Shown here one piece after another: positions 36,871 to 51,800 of a stretch of 64,000 nt of DNA (position 1 is the first letter of the stretch; every line of letters starts with the position of its first letter). The notes under the pieces are model-generated. The model saw only the letters and a list, made by a program, of their open reading frames with translations. It had not been told where the DNA came from and made no database searches. Made by a program: the position numbers and the translations under genes. This DNA comes from Membranipora membranacea (taxonomy: Eukaryota; Bryozoa; Gymnolaemata; Cheilostomatida; Membraniporidae). The stretch covers positions 30,812,001 through 30,876,000 of the forward strand of contig OU612065.1 of NCBI GenBank assembly GCA_914767715.1, read 5' to 3'.

Positions 36871-38423
36871 CCCAATATTCTGCAGTTTGAATAAGGCCAA
36901 TAAGGGCTTGAAATGGTCAGAGTTAGATAAGAATCCAACAGAGTTTCAATATTTCAATGCTGCCGTTTGGCATGTTTTTTTTGGGCAAAAGTGGACGTCG
37001 TTAAAGTTGGCGCTGACGGAGAACGGACACCCGCAGAGACAAACGGCTTTCAGATTTTAGACAAGCAGGAGTTGCTCCTCCTTATGAGGTAGGTTAAAAG
37101 CAAATCTATTTTTTGACCCGAGCGAAAAAAAACCATGACACCCTCCCTTGGTATAATTATTGAAATTTCATGTCAGCGTAATTACCAACCAGTTAATCTG
37201 AGGATCCCAATATTCTGTAGTTTGAATAAGGCCAATAAGGGCTTGAAGCGGTCGGAGTTAGAAAAGAATCCAACAGAGTTTTAATTTTTCAATGCTGCCG
37301 TTTGGCATGTTTTTTTTTGGCAAAAGTGGACGTCGTTAAAATTGGCGCTGACGGAGAACGGATACCCGCAGAGACAAACGGACTTCAGATTTGAGACGAG
37401 CAGGAGTTGCTCCTCCTTATGAGGTAGGTGAAAAGCGAATCTATTTTTTGACCCGAGCAAAAAAAAACCATGATACCCTCCCTTGGTATAATTTTTGAAA
37501 TTTCAAGTCAGCGTAATTACCAACCAGTTAATCGGAGGATCCCAATATTCTGTAGTTTGAATAAGGCCAAAAAGGGCTTGAAGTGGTCGGAGTTAGATAA
37601 GAATCCAACAGAGTTTTAATTTTTCAATGCTGCCGTTTGGCATGTTTTTTTTTGGCAAAAGTGGACGTCGTTAAAGTTGGCGCTGACGGAGAACAGAGAC
37701 CCGCAGAGAGAAACGGACTTCAGATTTGAGACGAGCAGGAGTTGCTTATCCTTATGAGGTAGGTTAAAAGCAAATCTATTTTTTGACCCGAGCGAAAAAA
37801 AACAATGATACCATCCCTGTGTATAATTTTTAAATTTTCAAGTCAGCGTAATTACCAACCAGGTAATCGGAGGATCCCAATATTCTGCAGTTTGAATAAG
37901 GCCAATAAGGGCTTGAAGTGGTCGGAGTTAGATAAGAATCCAACAGAGTTTTAATTTTTCAATGCTGCCATTTGGCATTTTTTTTTTGGGCAAAAGTGGA
38001 CGTTGTTAAAGTTGGCGCTGACGGAGAACGGAGACCCGCAGCGACAATCGGATTTCAGATTTGAGACGAGCAGGAGTTGCTCCTCCTTATGAGGTAGGTT
38101 AAAAGCAAATCTATTTTTTGACCCGAGCAAAAAAAAACCATGATACCCTCCCTTGGTATAATTTTTGAAATTTCAAGTCAGCGTAATTACCAACCAGTTA
38201 ATCGGAGGATCCCAATATTCTGTAGTTTGAATAAGGCCAATAAGGGCTTGAAGTGGTCGGAGTTAGATAAGAATCCAACAGAGTTTTTATTTTTTAAATG
38301 CTGCCATTTGGCATGTTTTTTTTTTGGCAAAAGTGGACGTCGTTAAAGTAGGGGCTGACGGAGAACGGAGACCCGCAGAGAGAAACGGACTTCAGATTTG
38401 AGACGAGCAGGAGTTGCTCCTCC

Positions 38424-41400
38424 TTATAAGGTAGGTTAAAAGCAAATCTATTTTTTGACCCGAGCGAAAAAAAACCATGATACCCTCCCTTGGTATAATT
38501 TTTGAAAGTTCAAGTCAGCGTAATTACCAACCAGTTAATCAGAGGATCCCAATATTCTGCAGTTTAAATAAGGCCAATAAGGGCTTGAAGTGGTTGGAGT
38601 TAGATAAGAATCCAACAGAGTTTTAATTTTTCAATGCTGCAGTTTGGCATGTTTTTTTTTGTGCAAAAGTGGACGTCGTTAAAGTTGGCGCTGACGGAGA
38701 ACAGAGACCCGCAGAGACAAACGGACTTCAGATTTGAGACAAGCAGGAGTTGCTCCTCCTTATGAGGTAAGTTAAAAGCAAATCTATTTTTTGACCCGAG
38801 CGAAAAAAAACCATGATACCCTCCCTTGGTATAATTTTTGAAATTTCAAGTCAGCGTAATTACCAACCAGTTGATCGGAGGATCCCAATATTCTGCAGTT
38901 TGAATAAGGCCAATAAGGGCTTGAAGTGGTCAGAGTTAGATAAGAATCAAACAGAGTTTTAATATATCAATGCTGCAGTTTGGCATGTTTTTTTTTTGGC
39001 AAAGGTGGACGTCGTTAAAGTTGGCGCTGACGGAGAACGGAGACCCGCAGAGAGAAACGGACTTCAGAATTGAGACGAGCATGAGTTGCTTATCCTTATG
39101 GGGTAGGGTAAAAGCAAATCTATTTTTTGACCCGAGCGAAAAAAAAACCATGATACCTTCCCTGTGTATAATTTTTCAATTTTCAAGTCAGCGTAATTAC
39201 CAACCAGTTAATCAGATGATCCCAATATTCTGCAGTTTGAATAAGGCCAATAAGGGCTTGAAGTGGTCGGAGTCAGATAAGAATCGAAAAGAGTTTCAAT
39301 ATTTCAATGCTGTTGTTTGGCATGTTTTTTTTTGGCATAAGTGGACGTCGTTAAAGTTGGCGCTGACGGAGAACGGATACCCGCAGAGACAAACGGACTT
39401 CAGATTTGAAACAAGCAGGAGTTGCTCCTCCTTATGAGGTAGGTTAAAAGCAAATCTATTTTTTGACCCGAGCGAAAAAAAACCATGACACCCTCCCTTG
39501 GTATAACTATTGAAATTTCATGTCAGCGTAATTACCAACCAGTTAATCGGAGGATCCCAATATTCTGCAGTTTGAATAAGGCCAATAAGGGCTTGAAGTG
39601 GTCGGAGTTAGATAAAAATCCAACAGAGTTTTAATATTTCAATGCTGCCGTTTGGCATGTTTTTTTTTTGGGCAAAAGTGGACGTCGTTAAAGTTGGCGC
39701 TGACGGAGAACGGAGACCCGCAGAGACAAACGAACTTCAGATTTGAGACGAGAAGGAGTTGCTCCTCCTTATGAGGTAGGTTAAAAGCAAATCTATTTTT
39801 TGACCCGAGGGAAAAAAACCATGATACCCTCCCTTGGTATAATTTTTAAATTTTCAAGTCAGCGTAATTACCAACCAGTTAATCGGAGGATCCCAATATT
39901 CTGCAGTTTGAATAAGGCCAATAAGGGCTTGAAGTGGTCGGAGTTAGATAAGAATCCAACAGAGTTTTAATTTTTCAATGCTGCCGTTTGGCATGTTTTT
40001 TTTGGGCAAAAGTGGACGTCGTTAAAGTTGGCGCTGACGGAGAACGGATACCCGCAGAGACAAACCGACTTCAGATTTGAGACGAGCAGGAGTTGCTCCT
40101 CCTTGTGAGGTAGGTTAAACGCAAATCTATTTTTTGACCCGAGCGAAAAAAACCATGATACCCTCCCTTGGTATAATTTTTGAAATTTCAAGTCAGCGTA
40201 ATTACCAACCAGTTTATCGGAAGATCCCAATATTCTGCAGTTTGAATAAGGCCAATAAGGGCTTGAAATGGTCGCAGTTAGATAAGAATCGAACAGAGTT
40301 TTAATTTTCCAATGCTGCCGTTTGGCATGTTTTTTTTTGGCAAAAGTGGACGTCGTTAAAGTTGGCGCTGACGGAGAACGGAGACCCGCAGAGACAAACG
40401 GATTCAAGATTTGAGACGAGCAGGAGTTGCTCCTCCTTATGAGGTAAGTTAAAAGCAAATCTATTTTTTGACCCGAGCGAAAAAAAACCATGATACCCTC
40501 CCTTGGTATAATTTTTGAAATTTCAAGTCAGCGTAATTACCAACCAGTTGATCGGAGGATCCCAATATTCTGCAGTTTGAATAAGGCCAATAAGGGCTTG
40601 AAGTGGTCGGAGTTAGATAAGAATCAAACAGAGTTTTAATATTTCAATGCTGCCGTTTGGCATGTTTTTTTTTTGGCAAAGGTGGACGTCGTTAAAGTTG
40701 GCGCTGACGGAGAACGGATACCCGCAGAGACAAACCGACTTCAGATTTGAGACGAGCAGGAGTTGCTCCTCCTTGTGAGGTAGGTTAAAAGCAAATCTAG
40801 TTTTTGACCCGAGCATAAAAAAACCATGATACCCTCCCGTGGTATAATTTTTGAAATTTCAAGTCAGCGTAATTACCAACCAGTTTATCGGAAGATCCCA
40901 ATATTCTGCAGTTTGAATAAGGCCAATAAGGGCTTGAAATGGTCGCAGTTAGATAAGAATCGAACAGAGTTTTAATTTTTCAATGCTGCCGTTTGGCATG
41001 TTTTTTTTTTGGCAAAAGTGGACGTCGTTAAAGTTGGCACTGATGGAGAACGGAGACCCGCAGAGACAAACGGACTCAAGATTTGAGACGAGCAGGAGTT
41101 GCTCCTCCTTATGAGGTAGGTTAAAAGCAAATCTATTTTTTGACCCGAGCGAGAAAAAACCATGATACCCTCCCTTGGTATAATTTTCGAAATTTCAAGT
41201 CAGCGTAATTACCAACCAGTTAATCGGAGGATCCCAATATTCTGCAGTTTGAATAAGGCCAATAAGGGCTTGTAGTGGTCGGAGTGAGATAAGAATCAAA
41301 CAGAGTTTTAATATTTCAATGCTGCAGTTTGGCATGTTTTTTTTTTGGCAAAGGTGGACGTCGTTAAAGTTGGCGCTGACGGAGAACGGAAACCCGCAGA

Positions 41401-44400
41401 GACAAACGGACTTCAGATTTGAGACAAGCAGGAGTTGCTCCTCCTTATGAGGTAAGTTAAAAGCAAATCTATTTTTTGACCCGAGCGAAAAAAAACCATG
41501 ATACCCTCCCTTGGTCTAATTTTTGAAATTTCAAGTCAGCGTAATTACCAACCAGTTGATCGGAGGATCCCAATATTCTGCAGTTTGAATAAGGCCAATA
41601 AGGGCTTGAAGTGGTCGGAGTTAGATAAGAATCAAACAGAGTTTTAATATTTCAATGCTGCAGTTTGGCATGTTTTTTTTTTGGCAAAGGTGGACGTCGT
41701 TAAAGTTGGCGCTGACGGAGAACGGAGACCCGCAGAGAGAAACGGACTTCAGAATTGAGACGAGCATGAGTTGCTTATCCTTATAAGGTAGGTTGAAAGC
41801 AAATCTATTTTTTGACCCGAGCGAAAAAAAACCATGATACCCTCCCTTGGTATAATTTTTGAAAGTTCAAGTCAGCGTAATTACCAACCAGTTAATCAGA
41901 GGATCCCAATATTCTGCAGTTTAAATAAGGCCAATAAGGGCTTGAAGTGGTTGGAGTTAGATAAGAATCCAACAGAGTTTTAATTTTTCAATGCTGCAGT
42001 TTGGCATGTTTTTTTTTGTGCAAAAGTGGACGTCGTTAAAGTTGGCGCTGACGGAGAACAGAGACCCGCAGAGACAAACGGACTTCAGATTTGAGACAAG
42101 CAGGAGTTGCTCCTCCTTATGAGGTAAGTTAAAAGCAAATCTATTTTTTGACCCGAGCGAAAAAAAACCATGATTCCCTCCCTTGGTATAATTTTTGAAA
42201 TTTCAAGTCAGCGTAATTACCAACCAGTTGATCGGAGGATCCCAATATTCTGCAGTTTGAATAAGGCCAATAAGGGCTTGAAGTGGTCAGAGTTAGATAA
42301 GAATCAAACAGAGTTTTAATATATCAATGCTGCAGTTTGGCATGTTTTTTTTTTGGCAAAGGTGGACGTCGTTAAAGTTGGCGCTGACGGAGAACGGAGA
42401 CCCGCAGAGAGAAACGGACTTCAGAATTGAGACGAGCATGAGTTGCTTATCCTTATGGGGTAGGGTAAAAGCAAATCTATTTTTTGACCCGAGCGAAAAA
42501 AAAACCATGATACCTTCCCTGTGTATAATTTTTCAATTTTCAAGTCAGCGTAATTACCAACCAGTTAATCAGATGATCCCAATATTCTGCAGTTTGAATA
42601 AGGCCAATAAGGGCTTGAAGTGGTCGGAGTCAGATAAGAATCGAACAGAGTTTCAATATTTCAATGCTGTTGTTTGGCATGTTTTTTTTTGGCATAAGTG
42701 GACGTCGTTAAAGTTGGCGCTGACGGAGAACGGATACCCGCAGAGACAAACGGACTTCAGATTTGAAACAAGCAGGAGTTGCTCCTCCTTATGAGGTAGG
42801 TTAAAAGCAAATCTATTTTTTGACCCGAGCGAAAAAAAACCATGACACCCTCCCTTGGTATAACTATTGAAATTTCATGTCAGCGTAATTACCAACCAGT
42901 TAATCGGAGGATCCCAATATTCTGCAGTTTGAATAAGGCCAATAAGGGCTTGAAGTGGTCGGAGTTAGATAAAAATCCAACAGAGTTTTAATATTTCAAT
43001 GCTGCCGTTTGGCATGTTTTTTTTTTGGGCAAAAGTGGACGTCGTTAAAGTTGGCGCTGACGGAGAACGGAGACCCGCAGAGACAAACGAACTTCAGATT
43101 TGAGACGAGAAGGAGTTGCTCCTCCTTATGAGGTAGGTTAAAAGCAAATCTATTTTTTGACCCGAGGGAAAAAAACCATGATACCCTCCCTTGGTATAAT
43201 TTTTAAATTTTCAAGTCAGCGTAATTACCAACCAGTTAATCGGAGGATCCCAATATTCTGCAGTTTGAATAAGGCCAATAAGGGCTTGAAGTGGTCGGAG
43301 TTAGATAAGAATCCAACAGAGTTTTAATTTTTCAATGCTGCCGTTTGGCATGTTTTTTTTGGGCAAAAGTGGACGTCGTTAAAGTTGGCGCTGACGGAGA
43401 ACGGATACCCGCAGAGACAAACCGACTTCAGATTTGAGACGAGCAGGAGTTGCTCCTCCTTGTGAGGTAGGTTAAACGCAAATCTATTTTTTGACCCGAG
43501 CGAAAAAAACCATGATACCCTCCCTTGGTATAATTTTTGAAATTTCAAGTCAGCGTAATTACCAACCAGTTTATCGGAAGATCCCAATATTCTGCAGTTT
43601 GAATAAGGCCAATAAGGGCTTGAAATGGTCGCAGTTAGATAAGAATCGAACAGAGTTTTAATTTTCCAATGCTGCCGTTTGGCATGTTTTTTTTTGGCAA
43701 AAGTGGACGTCGTTAAAGTTGGCGCTGACGGAGAACGGAGACCCGCAGAGACAAACGGATTCAAGATTTGAGACGAGCAGGAGTTGCTCCTCCTTATGAG
43801 GTAAGTTAAAAGCAAATCTATTTTTTGACCCGAGCGAAAAAAAACCATGATACCCTCCCTTGGTATAATTTTTGAAATTTCAAGTCAGCGTAATTACCAA
43901 CCAGTTGATCGGAGGATCCCAATATTCTGCAGTTTGAATAAGGCCAATAAGGGCTTGAAGTGGTCGGAGTTAGATAAGAATCAAACAGAGTTTTAATATT
44001 TCAATGCTGCCGTTTGGCATGTTTTTTTTTTGGCAAAGGTGGACGTCGTTAAAGTTGGCGCTGACGGAGAACGGATACCCGCAGAGACAAACCGACTTCA
44101 GATTTGAGACGAGCAGGAGTTGCTCCTCCTTGTGAGGTAGGTTAAAAGCAAATCTAGTTTTTGACCCGAGCATAAAAAAACCATGATACCCTCCCGTGGT
44201 ATAATTTTTGAAATTTCAAGTCAGCGTAATTACCAACCAGTTTATCGGAAGATCCCAATATTCTGCAGTTTGAATAAGGCCAATAAGGGCTTGAAATGGT
44301 CGCAGTTAGATAAGAATCGAACAGAGTTTTAATTTTTCAATGCTGCCGTTTGGCATGTTTTATTTTTGGCAAAAGTGGACGTCGTTAAAGTTGGCACTGA

Positions 44401-47400
44401 TGGAGAACGGAGACCCGCAGAGACAAACGGACTCAAGATTTGAGACGAGCAGGAGTTGCTCCTCCTTATGAGGTAGGTTAAAAGCAAATCTATTTTTTGA
44501 CCCGAGCGAGAAAAAACCATGATACCCTCCCTTGGTATAATTTTCGAAATTTCAAGTCAGCGTAATTACCAACCAGTTAATCGGAGGATCCCAATATTCT
44601 GCAGTTTGAATAAGGCCAATAAGGGCTTGTAGTGGTCGGAGTGAGATAAGAATCAAACAGAGTTTTAATATTTCAATGCTGCAGTTTGGCATGTTTTTTT
44701 TTTGGCAAAGGTGGACGTCGTTAAAGTTGGCGCTGACGGAGAACGGAAACCCGCAGAGACAAACGGACTTCAGATTTGAGACAAGCAGGAGTTGCTCCTC
44801 CTTATGAGGTAAGTTAAAAGCAAATCTATTTTTTGACCCGAGCGAAAAAAAACCATGATACCCTCCCTTGGTCTAATTTTTGAAATTTCAAGTCAGCGTA
44901 ATTACCAACCAGTTGATCGGAGGATCCCAATATTCTGCAGTTTGAATAAGGCCAATAAGGGCTTGAAGTGGTCGGAGTTAGATAAGAATCAAACAGAGTT
45001 TTAATATTTCAATGCTGCAGTTTGGCATGTTTTTTTTTTGGCAAAGGTGGACGTCGTTAAAGTTGGCGCTGACGGAGAACGGAGACCCGCAGAGAGAAAC
45101 GGACTTCAGAATTGAGACGAGCATGAGTTGCTTATCCTTATAAGGTAGGTTGAAAGCAAATCTATTTTTTGACCCGAGCGAAAAAAAACCATGATACCCT
45201 CCCTTGGTATAATTTTTGAAAGTTCAAGTCAGCGTAATTACCAACCAGTTAATCAGAGGATCCCAATATTCTGCAGTTTAAATAAGGCCAATAAGGGCTT
45301 GAAGTGGTTGGAGTTAGATAAGAATCCAACAGAGTTTTAATTTTTCAATGCTGCAGTTTGGCATGTTTTTTTTTGTGCAAAAGTGGACGTCGTTAAAGTT
45401 GGCGCTGACGGAGAACAGAGACCCGCAGAGACAAACGGACTTCAGATTTGAGACAAGCAGGAGTTGCTCCTCCTTATGAGGTAAGTTAAAAGCAAATCTA
45501 TTTTTTGACCCGAGCGAAAAAAAACCATGATTCCCTCCCTTGGTATAATTTTTGAAATTTCAAGTCAGCGTAATTACCAACCAGTTGATCGGAGGATCCC
45601 AATATTCTGCAGTTTGAATAAGGCCAATAAGGGCTTGAAGTGGTCAGAGTTAGATAAGAATCAAACAGAGTTTTAATATATCAATGCTGCAGTTTGGCAT
45701 GTTTTTTTTTTGGCAAAGGTGGACGTCGTTAAAGTTGGCGCTGACGGAGAACGGAGACCCGCAGAGAGAAACGGACTTCAGAATTGAGACGAGCATGAGT
45801 TGCTTATCCTTATGGGGTAGGGTAAAAGCAAATCTATTTTTTGACCCGAGCGAAAAAAAAACCATGATACCTTCCCTGTGTATAATTTTTCAATTTTCAA
45901 GTCAGCGTAATTACCAACCAGTTAATCAGATGATCCCAATATTCTGCAGTTTGAATAAGGCCAATAAGGGCTTGAAGTGGTCGGAGTCAGATAAGAATCG
46001 AACAGAGTTTCAATATTTCAATGCTGTTGTTTGGCATGTTTTTTTTTGGCATAAGTGGACGTCGTTAAAGTTGGCGCTGACGGAGAACGGATACCCGCAG
46101 AGACAAACGGACTTCAGATTTGAAACAAGCAGGAGTTGCTCCTCCTTATGAGGTAGGTTAAAAGCAAATCTATTTTTTGACCCGAGCGAAAAAAAACCAT
46201 GACACCCTCCCTTGGTATAACTATTGAAATTTCATGTCAGCGTAATTACCAACCAGTTAATCGGAGGATCCCAATATTCTGCAGTTTGAATAAGGCCAAT
46301 AAGGGCTTGAAGTGGTCGGAGTTAGATAAAAATCCAACAGAGTTTTAATATTTCAATGCTGCCGTTTGGCATGTTTTTTTTTTGGGCAAAAGTGGACGTC
46401 GTTAAAGTTGGCGCTGACGGAGAACGGAGACCCGCAGAGACAAACGAACTTCAGATTTGAGACGAGAAGGAGTTGCTCCTCCTTATGAGGTAGGTTAAAA
46501 GCAAATCTATTTTTTGACCCGAGGGAAAAAAACCATGATACCCTCCCTTGGTATAATTTTTAAATTTTCAAGTCAGCGTAATTACCAACCAGTTAATCGG
46601 AGGATCCCAATATTCTGCAGTTTGAATAAGGCCAATAAGGGCTTGAAGTGGTCGGAGTTAGATAAGAATCCAACAGAGTTTTAATTTTTCAATGCTGCCG
46701 TTTGGCATGTTTTTTTTGGGCAAAAGTGGACGTCGTTAAAGTTGGCGCTGACGGAGAACGGATACCCGCAGAGACAAACCGACTTCAGATTTGAGACGAG
46801 CAGGAGTTGCTCCTCCTTGTGAGGTAGGTTAAACGCAAATCTATTTTTTGACCCGAGCGAAAAAAACCATGATACCCTCCCTTGGTATAATTTTTGAAAT
46901 TTCAAGTCAGCGTAATTACCAACCAGTTTATCGGAAGATCCCAATATTCTGCAGTTTGAATAAGGCCAATAAGGGCTTGAAATGGTCGCAGTTAGATAAG
47001 AATCGAACAGAGTTTTAATTTTCCAATGCTGCCGTTTGGCATGTTTTTTTTTGGCAAAAGTGGACGTCGTTAAAGTTGGCGCTGACGGAGAACGGAGACC
47101 CGCAGAGACAAACGGATTCAAGATTTGAGACGAGCAGGAGTTGCTCCTCCTTATGAGGTAAGTTAAAAGCAAATCTATTTTTTGACCCGAGCGAAAAAAA
47201 ACCATGATACCCTCCCTTGGTATAATTTTTGAAATTTCAAGTCAGCGTAATTACCAACCAGTTGATCGGAGGATCCCAATATTCTGCAGTTTGAATAAGG
47301 CCAATAAGGGCTTGAAGTGGTCGGAGTTAGATAAGAATCAAACAGAGTTTTAATATTTCAATGCTGCCGTTTGGCATGTTTTTTTTTTGGCAAAGGTGGA

Positions 47401-48494
47401 CGTCGTTAAAGTTGGCGCTGACGGAGAACGGATACCCGCAGAGACAAACCGACTTCAGATTTGAGACGAGCAGGAGTTGCTCCTCCTTGTGAGGTAGGTT
47501 AAAAGCAAATCTAGTTTTTGACCCGAGCATAAAAAAACCATGATACCCTCCCGTGGTATAATTTTTGAAATTTCAAGTCAGCGTAATTACCAACCAGTTT
47601 ATCGGAAGATCCCAATATTCTGCAGTTTGAATAAGGCCAATAAGGGCTTGAAATGGTCGCAGTTAGATAAGAATCGAACAGAGTTTTAATTTTTCAATGC
47701 TGCCGTTTGGCATGTTTTTTTTTTGGCAAAAGTGGACGTCGTTAAAGTTGGCACTGATGGAGAACGGAGACCCGCAGAGACAAACGGACTCAAGATTTGA
47801 GACGAGCAGGAGTTGCTCCTCCTTATGAGGTAGGTTAAAAGCAAATCTATTTTTTGACCCGAGCGAGAAAAAACCATGATACCCTCCCTTGGTATAATTT
47901 TCGAAATTTCAAGTCAGCGTAATTACCAACCAGTTAATCGGAGGATCCCAATATTCTGCAGTTTGAATAAGGCCAATAAGGGCTTGTAGTGGTCGGAGTG
48001 AGATAAGAATCAAACAGAGTTTTAATATTTCAATGCTGCAGTTTGGCATGTTTTTTTTTTGGCAAAGGTGGACGTCGTTAAAGTTGGCGCTGACGGAGAA
48101 CGGAAACCCGCAGAGACAAACGGACTTCAGATTTGAGACAAGCAGGAGTTGCTCCTCCTTATGAGGTAAGTTAAAAGCAAATCTATTTTTTGACCCGAGC
48201 GAAAAAAAACCATGATACCCTCCCTTGGTCTAATTTTTGAAATTTCAAGTCAGCGTAATTACCAACCAGTTGATCGGAGGATCCCAATATTCTGCAGTTT
48301 GAATAAGGCCAATAAGGGCTTGAAGTGGTCGGAGTTAGATAAGAATCAAACAGAGTTTTAATATTTCAATGCTGCAGTTTGGCATGTTTTTTTTTTGGCA
48401 AAGGTGGACGTCGTTAAAGTTGGCGCTGACGGAGAACGGAGACCCGCAGAGAGAAACGGACTTCAGAATTGAGACGAGCATGAGTTGCTTATCC
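38424..48494 (+). repeat. Higher-order repeat, three copies of a 3357-bp ten-monomer unit
   Basis: Three consecutive copies run 38424-41780, 41781-45137 and 45138-48494, taking TTATAAGG as the phase mark (38424, 41781, 45138, 48495). Other marks repeat at exactly 3357 bp, for example 39967/43324/46681, 40613/43970/47327 and 40972/44329/47686. By eye only scattered differences appear: GATTCCCTCCC in copies 2 and 3 where copy 1 has GATACC, AAAAGAG in copy 1 for AACAGAG, and an A inside a T-run of copy 2 near 44362. This is the most homogeneous part of the window and indicates very recent amplification or conversion. A collapse or duplication error in assembly could also produce it. Confidence 0.93.
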
Positions 48495-48880
48495 TTATAA
48501 GGTAGGTTGAAAGCAAATCTATTTTTTGACCAGAGCGAAAAAAAACCATGATACCTTCCCTGTGTATAATTTTTCAATTTTCAAGTCAGCGTAATTACCA
48601 ACCAGTAAATCGGAGGATCCCAATATTCTGCAGTTTGAATAAGGCCAATAAGGGCTTGAAGTGGTCGGAGTCAGATAAGAATCCAACAGAGTTTCAATAT
48701 TTCAATGCTGCCGTTTGGCATGTTTTTTTTGGGCAAAAGTGGACGTCATTAAAGTTGGCGCTGACGGAGAACGGATACCCGCAGAGACAAACGGCTTTCA
48801 GATTTTAGACAAGCAGGAGTTGCTCCTCCTTATGAGGTAGGTTAAAAGCAAATCTATTTTTTGACCCGAGCGAAAAAAAA

Positions 48881-51800
48881 CCATGACACCCTCCCTTGGT
48901 ATAATTATTGAAATTTCATGTCAGCGTAATTACCAACCAGTTAATCTGAGGATCCCAATATTCTGTAGTTTGAATAAGGCCAATAAGGGCTTGAAGTGGT
49001 CGGAGTTAGATAAGAATCCAACAGAGTTTTAATTTTTCAATGCTGCCGTTTGGCATGTTTTTTTTGGGCAAAAGTGGACGTCGTTAAAGTTGGCGCTGAC
49101 GGAGAACAGAGACCCGCAGAGAGAAACGGACTTCAGATTTGAGACGAGCAGGAGTTGCTTATCCTTATGAGGTAGGTTAAAAGCAAATCTATTTTTTGAC
49201 CCGAGCGAAAAAAAACAATGATACCATCCCTGTGTATAATTTTTAAATTTTCAAGTCAGCGTAATTACCAACCAGGTAATCGGAGGATCCCAATATTCTG
49301 CAGTTTGAATAAGGCCAATAAGGGCTTGAAGTGGTCGGAGTTAGATAAGAATCCAACAGAGTTTTAATTTTTCAATGCTGCCATTTGGCATTTTTTTTTT
49401 TGGCAAAAGTGGACGTTGTTAAAGTTGGCGCTGACGGAGAACGGAGACCCGCAGCGACAATCGGATTTCAGATTTGAGACGAGCAGGAGTTGCTCCTCCT
49501 TATAAGGTAGGTTAAAAGCAAATCTATTTTTTGACCCGAGCGAAAAAAAACCATGATACCCTCCCTTGGTATAATTTTTGAAAGTTCAAGTCAGCGTAAT
49601 TACCAACCAGTTAATCAGAGGATCCCAATATTCTGCAGTTTAAATAAGGCCAATAAGGGCTTGAAGTGGTTGGAGTTAGATAAGAATCCAACAGAGTTTT
49701 AATTTTTCAATGCTGCAGTTTGGCATGTTTTTTTTTGTGCAAAAGTGGACGTCGTTAAAGTTGGCGCTGACGGAGAACAGAGACCCGCAGAGACAAACGG
49801 ACTTCAGATTTGAGACAAGCAGGAGTTGCTCCTCCTTATGAGGTAAGTTAAAAGCAAATCTATTTTTTGACCCGAGCGAAAAAAAACCATGATACCCTCC
49901 CTTGGTATAATTTTTGAAATTTCAAGTCAGCGTAATTACCAACCAGTTGATCGGAGGATCCCAATATTCTGCAGTTTGAATAAGGCCAATAAGGGCTTGA
50001 AGTGGTCAGAGTTAGATAAGAATCAAACAGAGTTTTAATATTTCAATGCTGCAGTTTGGCATGTTTTTTTTTTGGCAAAGGTGGACGTCGTTAAAGTTGG
50101 CGCTGACGGAGAACGGAGACCCGCAGAGAGAAACGGACTTCAGAATTGAGACGAGCATGAGTTGCTTATCCTTATGGGGTAGGGTAAAAGCAAATCTATT
50201 TTTTGACCCGAGCGAAAAAAAAACCATGATACCTTCCCTGTGTATAATTTTTCAATTTTCAAGTCAGCGTAATTACCAACCAGTTAATCAGATGATCCCA
50301 ATATTCTGCAGTTTGAATAAGGCCAATAAGGGCTTGAAGTGGTCGGAGTCAGATAAGAATCGAACAGAGTCTCAATATTTCAATGCTGCCGTTTGGCATG
50401 TTTTTTTTTGGCATAAGTGGACGTCGTTAAAGTTGGCGCTGACGGAGAACGGATACCCGCAGAGACAAACGGACTTCAGATTTGAGACAAGCAGCAGTTG
50501 CTCCTCCTTATGAGGTAGGTTAAAAGCAAATCTATTTTTTGACCCGAGCGAAAAAAAACCATGACACCCTCCCTTGGTATAATTATTGAAATTTCATGTC
50601 AGCGTAATTACCAACCAGTTAATCGGAAGATCCCAATATTCTGTAGTTTGAATAAGGCCAATAAGGGCTTGAAGTGGTCGGAGTTAGATAAGAATCCAAC
50701 AGAGTTTTAATTTTTCAATGCTGCCGTTTGGCGTGCTTTATTTTTGGCAAAAGTGGACGTCGTTAAAGTTGGCGCTGACGGAGAATGGAGACCCGCAGAG
50801 AGAAACGGACTTCAGAACTGAGACGAGCATGAGTTGCTTATCCTTATGAGGTAGGTTAAAAGCAAATCTATTTCTTGACCCGAGCGAAAAAAAACCAAGA
50901 TACCATCCCTGTGTATAATTTTTAAATTTTCAAGTCAGCGTAATTACCAACCAGTTAATCGGAGGATCCCAATATTCTGCAGTTTGAATAAGGCCAATAA
51001 GGGCTTGAAGTGGTCGGAGTTAGATAAGAATCCAACAGAGTTTTAATTTTTCAATGCTGCCGTTTGGCATGTTTTTTTTGGGCAAAAGTGGACGTCGTTA
51101 AAGTTGGCGCTGACGGAGAACGGAGACCCGCAGAGACAAACGGCTTTCAGATTTGAGACGAGCAGGAGTTGCTCCTCCTTATAAGGTAGGTTGAAAGCAA
51201 ATCTATTTTTTGACCCGAGCGAAAAAAAACCATGATACCCTCCCTTGGTATAATTTTTGAAATTTCAAATCAGCGTAATTACCAACCAGTAAATCGGAGG
51301 ATCCCAATATTCTGCAGTTTGAATAAGGCCAATAAGGGCTTGAAGTGGTCGGAGTCAGATAAGAATCCAACAGAGTTTCAATATTTCAATGCTGCCGTTT
51401 GGCATGTTTTTTTTGGGCAAAAGTGGACGTCGTTAAAGTTGGCGCTGACGGAGAACGGATACCCGCAGAGACAAACCGACTTCAGATTTGAGACGAGCAG
51501 GAGTTGCTCCTCCTTGTGAGGTAGGTTAAAAGCAAATCTAGTTTTTGACCCGAGCATAAAAAAACCATGATACCCTCCCGTGGTATAATTTTTGAAATTT
51601 CAAGTCAGCGTAATTACCAACCAGTTTATCGGAAGATCCCAATATTCTGCAGTTTGAATAAGGCCAATAAGGGCTTGAAATGGTCGCAGTTAGATAAGAA
51701 TCGAACAGAGTTTTAATTTTCCAATGCTGCCGTTTGGCATGTTTTTTTTTTGGCAAAAGTGGACGTCGTTAAAGTTGGCACTGATGGAGAACGGAGACCC

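Larger units (their letters stand above)
32588..39484 (+). repeat. Higher-order repeat, period 3355 bp, about 2.1 copies
   Basis: Ten-monomer unit. Matching positions are 33257/36612, 33424/36779, 34785/38140 and 35581/38936, all at 3355 bp. The left limit is the chimeric monomer at 32440-32727. The right limit is near 39.5 kb, where CGGAAGATCC in one copy is CGGAGGATCC in the other and the order of subfamilies changes. Both copies contain the uninterrupted insertion site (33400 and 36755). Confidence 0.88.

Noticed and set aside
39967-40491. A 174-codon minus-strand open frame repeated at 43324 and 46681
   Set aside because: It lies in the 3357-bp satellite unit and reads through two monomers where stops happen to be missing. 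The encoded sequence contains the same satellite peptide in two different frames, so it has no coding signature.
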